Below are positions 12,014 through 14,766 of a stretch of 14,766 nt of DNA, piece by piece (the first letter of the stretch is position 1; each line of letters opens with the position of its first letter). The stretch is from the NCBI GenBank assembly GCA_964617565.1, contig CAZTYH010000072.1, positions 1 to 14,766 of the forward strand, written 5' to 3'. The notes below the pieces were generated by a model. It had not been told where the DNA came from. It did not search any database and was given only the letters and a program-made list of their open reading frames with translations. Source of the DNA: JAKJGV01 sp964617565. GTDB taxonomy: Bacteria > Verrucomicrobiota > Kiritimatiellia > CAIQIC01 > JAGNIJ01. A program made the translations under genes and the position numbers.

Positions 12014-13789
12014 TTATTTTTTCTTGAACTCCACGCTCGCGATATCGAATCCGCCGACCACGACGCGCAATTCGAGAATGCGTGTTCCGGCCGTCAGGTT
12101 CACGTTGCGGATGGTCGTGGTGCGCCAGTTTTCCCATCCGTTGCTCTTCGGGACGGATATCTCCGAAGTAATCGGCGATCCATTGAGGTAAAGGCGGAGC
12201 TTGCCGCCGCTGTTCGGGGTTGCCGTACGGATGTTGATGTCGTAGCGGCCGGTCTGCGTGATGTTGACCGTGAACTTCAGCCACTCGCCGTTTTCCGTCC
12301 AGCCGACTTTGTATCCGATGCCTTCACTGGTTGTCGTGATGTCCACGCCGTCGTTGCGATACGTGTCGCCTTCGTTCCAGGGTCCGCCAAAGAAACCTTC
12401 CTCGTTTTTGTAGCGGCCATCGAAGAAAGCGACCCCCTGGTGACCGACGTCATAATTCGCGCAGTAGATTGTGCCGGGGATCACATTGTTCGCAAATGCG
12501 TAGGATGAAGAGGCATAGGAGGGGGAAAGCAGGGCGTCAAACCAGCCGGGGTCGAAATCGCACGCATCGGTGGCGAGGTTTGCGGCGCATTCCATCAGGC
12601 CTGTTTTCGCGCGCGCTGCATCAATCGGCAGATCGCGGAAGTTATCAATCACATATTGATAATCCGGAGTGATGGTGGAGGAGAACGCGGAGCTGATCAT
12701 GTCCACTTTCTTATATCCCCACCAGCACCAGCCGACGTTGTTTGCTTCCAGCAAGGCAACGAATTCGTGGAACCACTGGTTTGAATTCTCGCCGGATTCG
12801 GTCATGACGATAGGCAGGTTGTAAAGCGCCGCCGTTTCCACAAACTCCTGGATCAGGCTGTAGTTGATGGGGGCCCAATAGCGATGGAAGCAAAGCGCCA
12901 TGTTGTCATCCCATGGGGGCACGAGCCCGTCAAAGGTCCCCGCATAGAAATTGCCTTCGACAAAGATGATGTGGTTGGTGTCCACCTCGCGAATGGCTGC
13001 CGTGATTTGCATAAGCAGTGCGCGCAGGTCCGGGTAATGAACGCCATAGGGGAGGAACGGTTCATTGATCAGTTCATAGCCGATTACGGCCGGCTCATGG
13101 GCATACCGCGCAGCGATTTCGCGCCAGATGGCGGCGGTTCGCTGCTTGTTGAATTCCGGAGTGCGGCCGGTGAGGTTGTAATAGCCCTGATTAAACTCCC
13201 AGAGCGTGGGCACGCCGACTTCGACCCAATTTTGAATGCCGTTATCCCATGTCCAGTACGTGTACTCAGGATCCGCCGGGGCGTCGTGCGATTGACCGCC
13301 GGGGCATGCATGCATATCGAGGATGACCGCGAGGCCGCTGTTCTTGCACATCTGGATGGCTTGATCCAGAACCTGGAATCCTGCTTCGGAGAAGACGTCG
13401 GGTGAATTGGCGGGGCTGAGCAAGCGATAGTTGAATGGAATGCGTATGGTGTTGAAGCCTTCCGCGGCCATGGCGTTGAGATCGGCCTGCGTGACAAAGT
13501 TGGAATGATACGCAGCCCAGAAGGCGTCGGCATCGGCATCGTTCCCCAGGATTTCGCGGATGCGGGTGCGGATACTGGAATAGGACCCGATATGGCGGCC
13601 GTGAACGGTATTCAATTTCAGGGCGTATGCCTCGGGTGTGAGCCAATGGCTCAGCGCGTTGCCGCGCACGAGGAATGGTTGTCCATCCGGATCAAGTATT
13701 TGCGATCCGGATCGGCGGAAGAAATTATCCGCATGGACGCAGGCGGTGAGGACGAAGACAAGGACAAGACTCAATCGAACAACTCTCAT
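12014..13789 (-). CDS. Secreted GH5-family glycoside hydrolase with C-terminal CBM6
   Basis: 591 residues. Export signal MRVVRLSLVLVFVLTAC: LTAC is a good lipobox (Cys17), although signal peptidase I cleavage after VHA (18-20) is also possible. Residues about 22-400 form a GH5 barrel: GFNTIRIPFNY (111-121), LDMHACPGG (157-165), acid/base E243 in LINEPFL, CFHRYW (300-305) and nucleophile E331 in IVMTESGE. Residues about 435-589 are a CBM6-like beta-sandwich (YDVGHQGVAFFD, GVDITTTSEGIGYKVGWTENGEW, FDIASVEF). This suggests hydrolysis of a beta-glucan, mannan or xylan at or outside the cell surface; the subfamily cannot be read. GGAGG seven nt before the ATG at 13789 supports this start; an 84-residue upstream extension has no signal-like sequence and is rejected. 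It lies 160 bp after rdgB on the same strand. Confidence 0.92.
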   Translation of the reverse strand: MRVVRLSLVLVFVLTACVHADNFFRRSGSQILDPDGQPFLVRGNALSHWLTPEAYALKLNTVHGRHIGSYSSIRTRIREILGNDADADAFWAAYHSNFVTQADLNAMAAEGFNTIRIPFNYRLLSPANSPDVFSEAGFQVLDQAIQMCKNSGLAVILDMHACPGGQSHDAPADPEYTYWTWDNGIQNWVEVGVPTLWEFNQGYYNLTGRTPEFNKQRTAAIWREIAARYAHEPAVIGYELINEPFLPYGVHYPDLRALLMQITAAIREVDTNHIIFVEGNFYAGTFDGLVPPWDDNMALCFHRYWAPINYSLIQEFVETAALYNLPIVMTESGENSNQWFHEFVALLEANNVGWCWWGYKKVDMISSAFSSTITPDYQYVIDNFRDLPIDAARAKTGLMECAANLATDACDFDPGWFDALLSPSYASSSYAFANNVIPGTIYCANYDVGHQGVAFFDGRYKNEEGFFGGPWNEGDTYRNDGVDITTTSEGIGYKVGWTENGEWLKFTVNITQTGRYDINIRTATPNSGGKLRLYLNGSPITSEISVPKSNGWENWRTTTIRNVNLTAGTRILELRVVVGGFDIASVEFKKK

Positions 13790-13949
13790 GATACAACCTC
13801 CGGTTACAACAACATCAGCCACAGACCGATACCCGTAACAGAGACCGGTCCCACGATTTCTATGCTGGTGCAAATGGGTGGGGGATGCAAGGACAATTGA
13901 GACAGAAAATACGGGTGTTTCAAAACTGAGAATAGACCGGCATTGTCTT

Positions 13950-14561
13950 TTACTCCGGCCAGTCGGCAGGATGCTTTTCGAGGATGGAGCCCCACTGGGC
14001 CGCCGCTTCCCTGAGAGCGAGGCCACGGTGGGAGATCGCATTTTTCGCCTCAGGCTCGAGTTGGGCGAAAGTCAGCGTATGGCCTTCCGGAATGAAAACC
14101 GGATCGTAGCCGAAGCCGCCTTCTCCGCACTCCTCAAACCCGATAGAGCCTTCACAAGAACCCTCAACAGTGCGTGCGACGCCGGTCGGACTCGACAAGG
14201 CAATCACGCAGCGGAATCGCGCGGTCCGGTCGCCCACGACCATCATTTCTTCAAGCAGCTTTTCGTTATTTGCCTTATAATTCACGGGTTCGCCTGCATA
14301 ACGTGCGGAGTAAACGCCTGGCGCGCCGTTTAAAGCGTCCACTTCCAGGCCTGAATCATCTGCAAGCGCCCAAAAGCCGGTGGCCGTTGCAAGAGTGACG
14401 GCCTTCTTTACTGCGTTGGCCTCAAAAGTCTGGCCATCTTCCTCGACATCGGGGATATCGGGGAAGTCGAATGCGCTGACAATTTCCAGCGCCGGCTGAT
14501 GAAATATCGCGCGAATCTCCTCCAGCTTGTGCTTATTGCGCGTGGCGATAACGAGTTTCAT
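13950..14561 (-). CDS. rdgB: RdgB/HAM1 non-canonical purine NTP pyrophosphatase
   Basis: Hydrolyses dITP, ITP and XTP to monophosphates, keeping deaminated purines out of DNA and RNA. 203 residues, normal for the family. Motifs: IATRNKHKLEEI (5-16), DGQTFEANA (42-50), ALADDSGLEVDAL (65-77) with the catalytic Asp, GAPGVYSARYAG (79-90), EGGFGYDPVFIP (147-158) and the nucleotide-binding SHRG (177-180). The ATG at 14561 gives the standard MKLVIATRN start; an in-frame ATG at 14702 would run across the tRNA promoter region and add 47 unlike residues. No strong Shine-Dalgarno is visible. It is divergent from tRNA-Leu, with a small palindrome (14585-14599) between them. Confidence 0.96.
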   Translation of the reverse strand: MKLVIATRNKHKLEEIRAIFHQPALEIVSAFDFPDIPDVEEDGQTFEANAVKKAVTLATATGFWALADDSGLEVDALNGAPGVYSARYAGEPVNYKANNEKLLEEMMVVGDRTARFRCVIALSSPTGVARTVEGSCEGSIGFEECGEGGFGYDPVFIPEGHTLTFAQLEPEAKNAISHRGLALREAAAQWGSILEKHPADWPE

Positions 14562-14584
14562 GCTTCGCACTTTAACCGCGCAAA

Positions 14585-14599
14585 GGATTGAATCAATCC
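14585..14599. repeat. 15-bp palindrome upstream of rdgB
   Basis: GGATTGA-A-TCAATCC has perfect 7-bp arms around one base, 24 nt before the rdgB ATG. It could be an operator in the rdgB promoter region. It is short enough that chance cannot be excluded. Confidence 0.35.
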
Positions 14600-14620
14600 A
14601 AAACCATCCGCTTTTCTCCC

Positions 14621-14649
14621 TTGCGCTCGGGCGGGTGCATGGGTATTTT
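14621..14649 (+). promoter_or_regulatory. Probable promoter of tRNA-Leu
   Basis: TTGCGC (14621-14626), a 17-bp spacer and TATTTT (14644-14649). The following C-rich stretch resembles the GC-rich discriminator of stable-RNA promoters. The start would be near 14656, about 18 nt before the tRNA. Confidence 0.5.
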
Positions 14650-14673
14650 CCCCCCTGCCCACATGACTGGAGT

Positions 14674-14757
<84 letters not shown>

Positions 14758-14766
14758 TCCTTCGCT

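Noticed and set aside
11952..12023. Terminator after the sigma factor (CAGGGGATCTCCTG followed later by a T-run)
   Set aside because: The stem is short with a G-T pair, and the T-run lies over 20 nt away, inside the opposing gene.
13800..13848. Possible hairpin CCGGTTAC / GTAAC+ACCGG next to the GH5 ribosome site
   Set aside because: Needs a 4-5 nt bulge and a 27-nt loop; too weak to call a riboswitch or regulatory hairpin.
13790..14041. 84-residue N-terminal extension of the GH5 protein
   Set aside because: It overlaps rdgB and precedes a clear signal peptide and Shine-Dalgarno at 13789.

Overview
The window is about 14.8 kb of GC-rich bacterial DNA from a scaffolded, probably metagenome-derived assembly. 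It contains a run of exactly 100 N at 5510-5609, the usual placeholder for a gap of unknown size. The organism looks like a Gram-negative member of the PVC group, possibly Kiritimatiellota, Lentisphaerota or Verrucomicrobiota. I infer this from a CpXC zinc-ribbon protein, a secreted GH5-CBM6 glycosidase, lipoproteins, a prepilin peptidase, and a heptameric TTCRAYG repeat of a type I associate with PVC intergenic DNA. No marker gene fixes the taxon.

Region by region. 1-1302 is a 5'-truncated glutamyl-tRNA synthetase. It converges on a NYN/YacP-like protein with an RGG-rich tail (1335-1979, minus). A CpXC protein (2281-2997, plus) runs into the 3' end of a membrane-anchored TPR protein (2927-3736, minus), and the two coding regions overlap. 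On the minus strand, reading from right to left, come leuA, aroE (cut by the gap), pilD (cut by the gap), a cold-shock protein, aroK and the TPR gene. All face the same way and may form one or more operons with leucine, shikimate and type IV pilus/secretion functions. On the plus strand follow a fused sugar-nucleotidyltransferase/anomeric kinase (8179-10059), an LppM-like lipoprotein and an alternative sigma factor. A GH5-CBM6 glycosidase and rdgB lie on the minus strand, and tRNA-Leu(GAG) on the plus strand ends the window.

The most interesting region is 7836-8178, between leuA and the divergent fusion gene. It holds what looks like a complete leucine transcription attenuator on the minus strand. 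There is a near-consensus promoter, a leader peptide with five Leu codons in seven (all different codons), and a protector hairpin directly after the Leu codons. The loop of that hairpin is exactly complementary to the 5' arm of a rho-independent terminator placed 58 nt before leuA. The second highlight is the fusion protein. It joins a MurU/ManC-like nucleotidyltransferase to an AmgK-like (COG3178) kinase, two steps that are separate enzymes in the known cell-wall sugar recycling pathway. Smaller points are two TTCCA/TGGAA palindromes on the aroE start, a GluRS lacking the usual Cys-rich insertion, a NYN domain with altered active-site motifs, and a palindrome in the csp leader.
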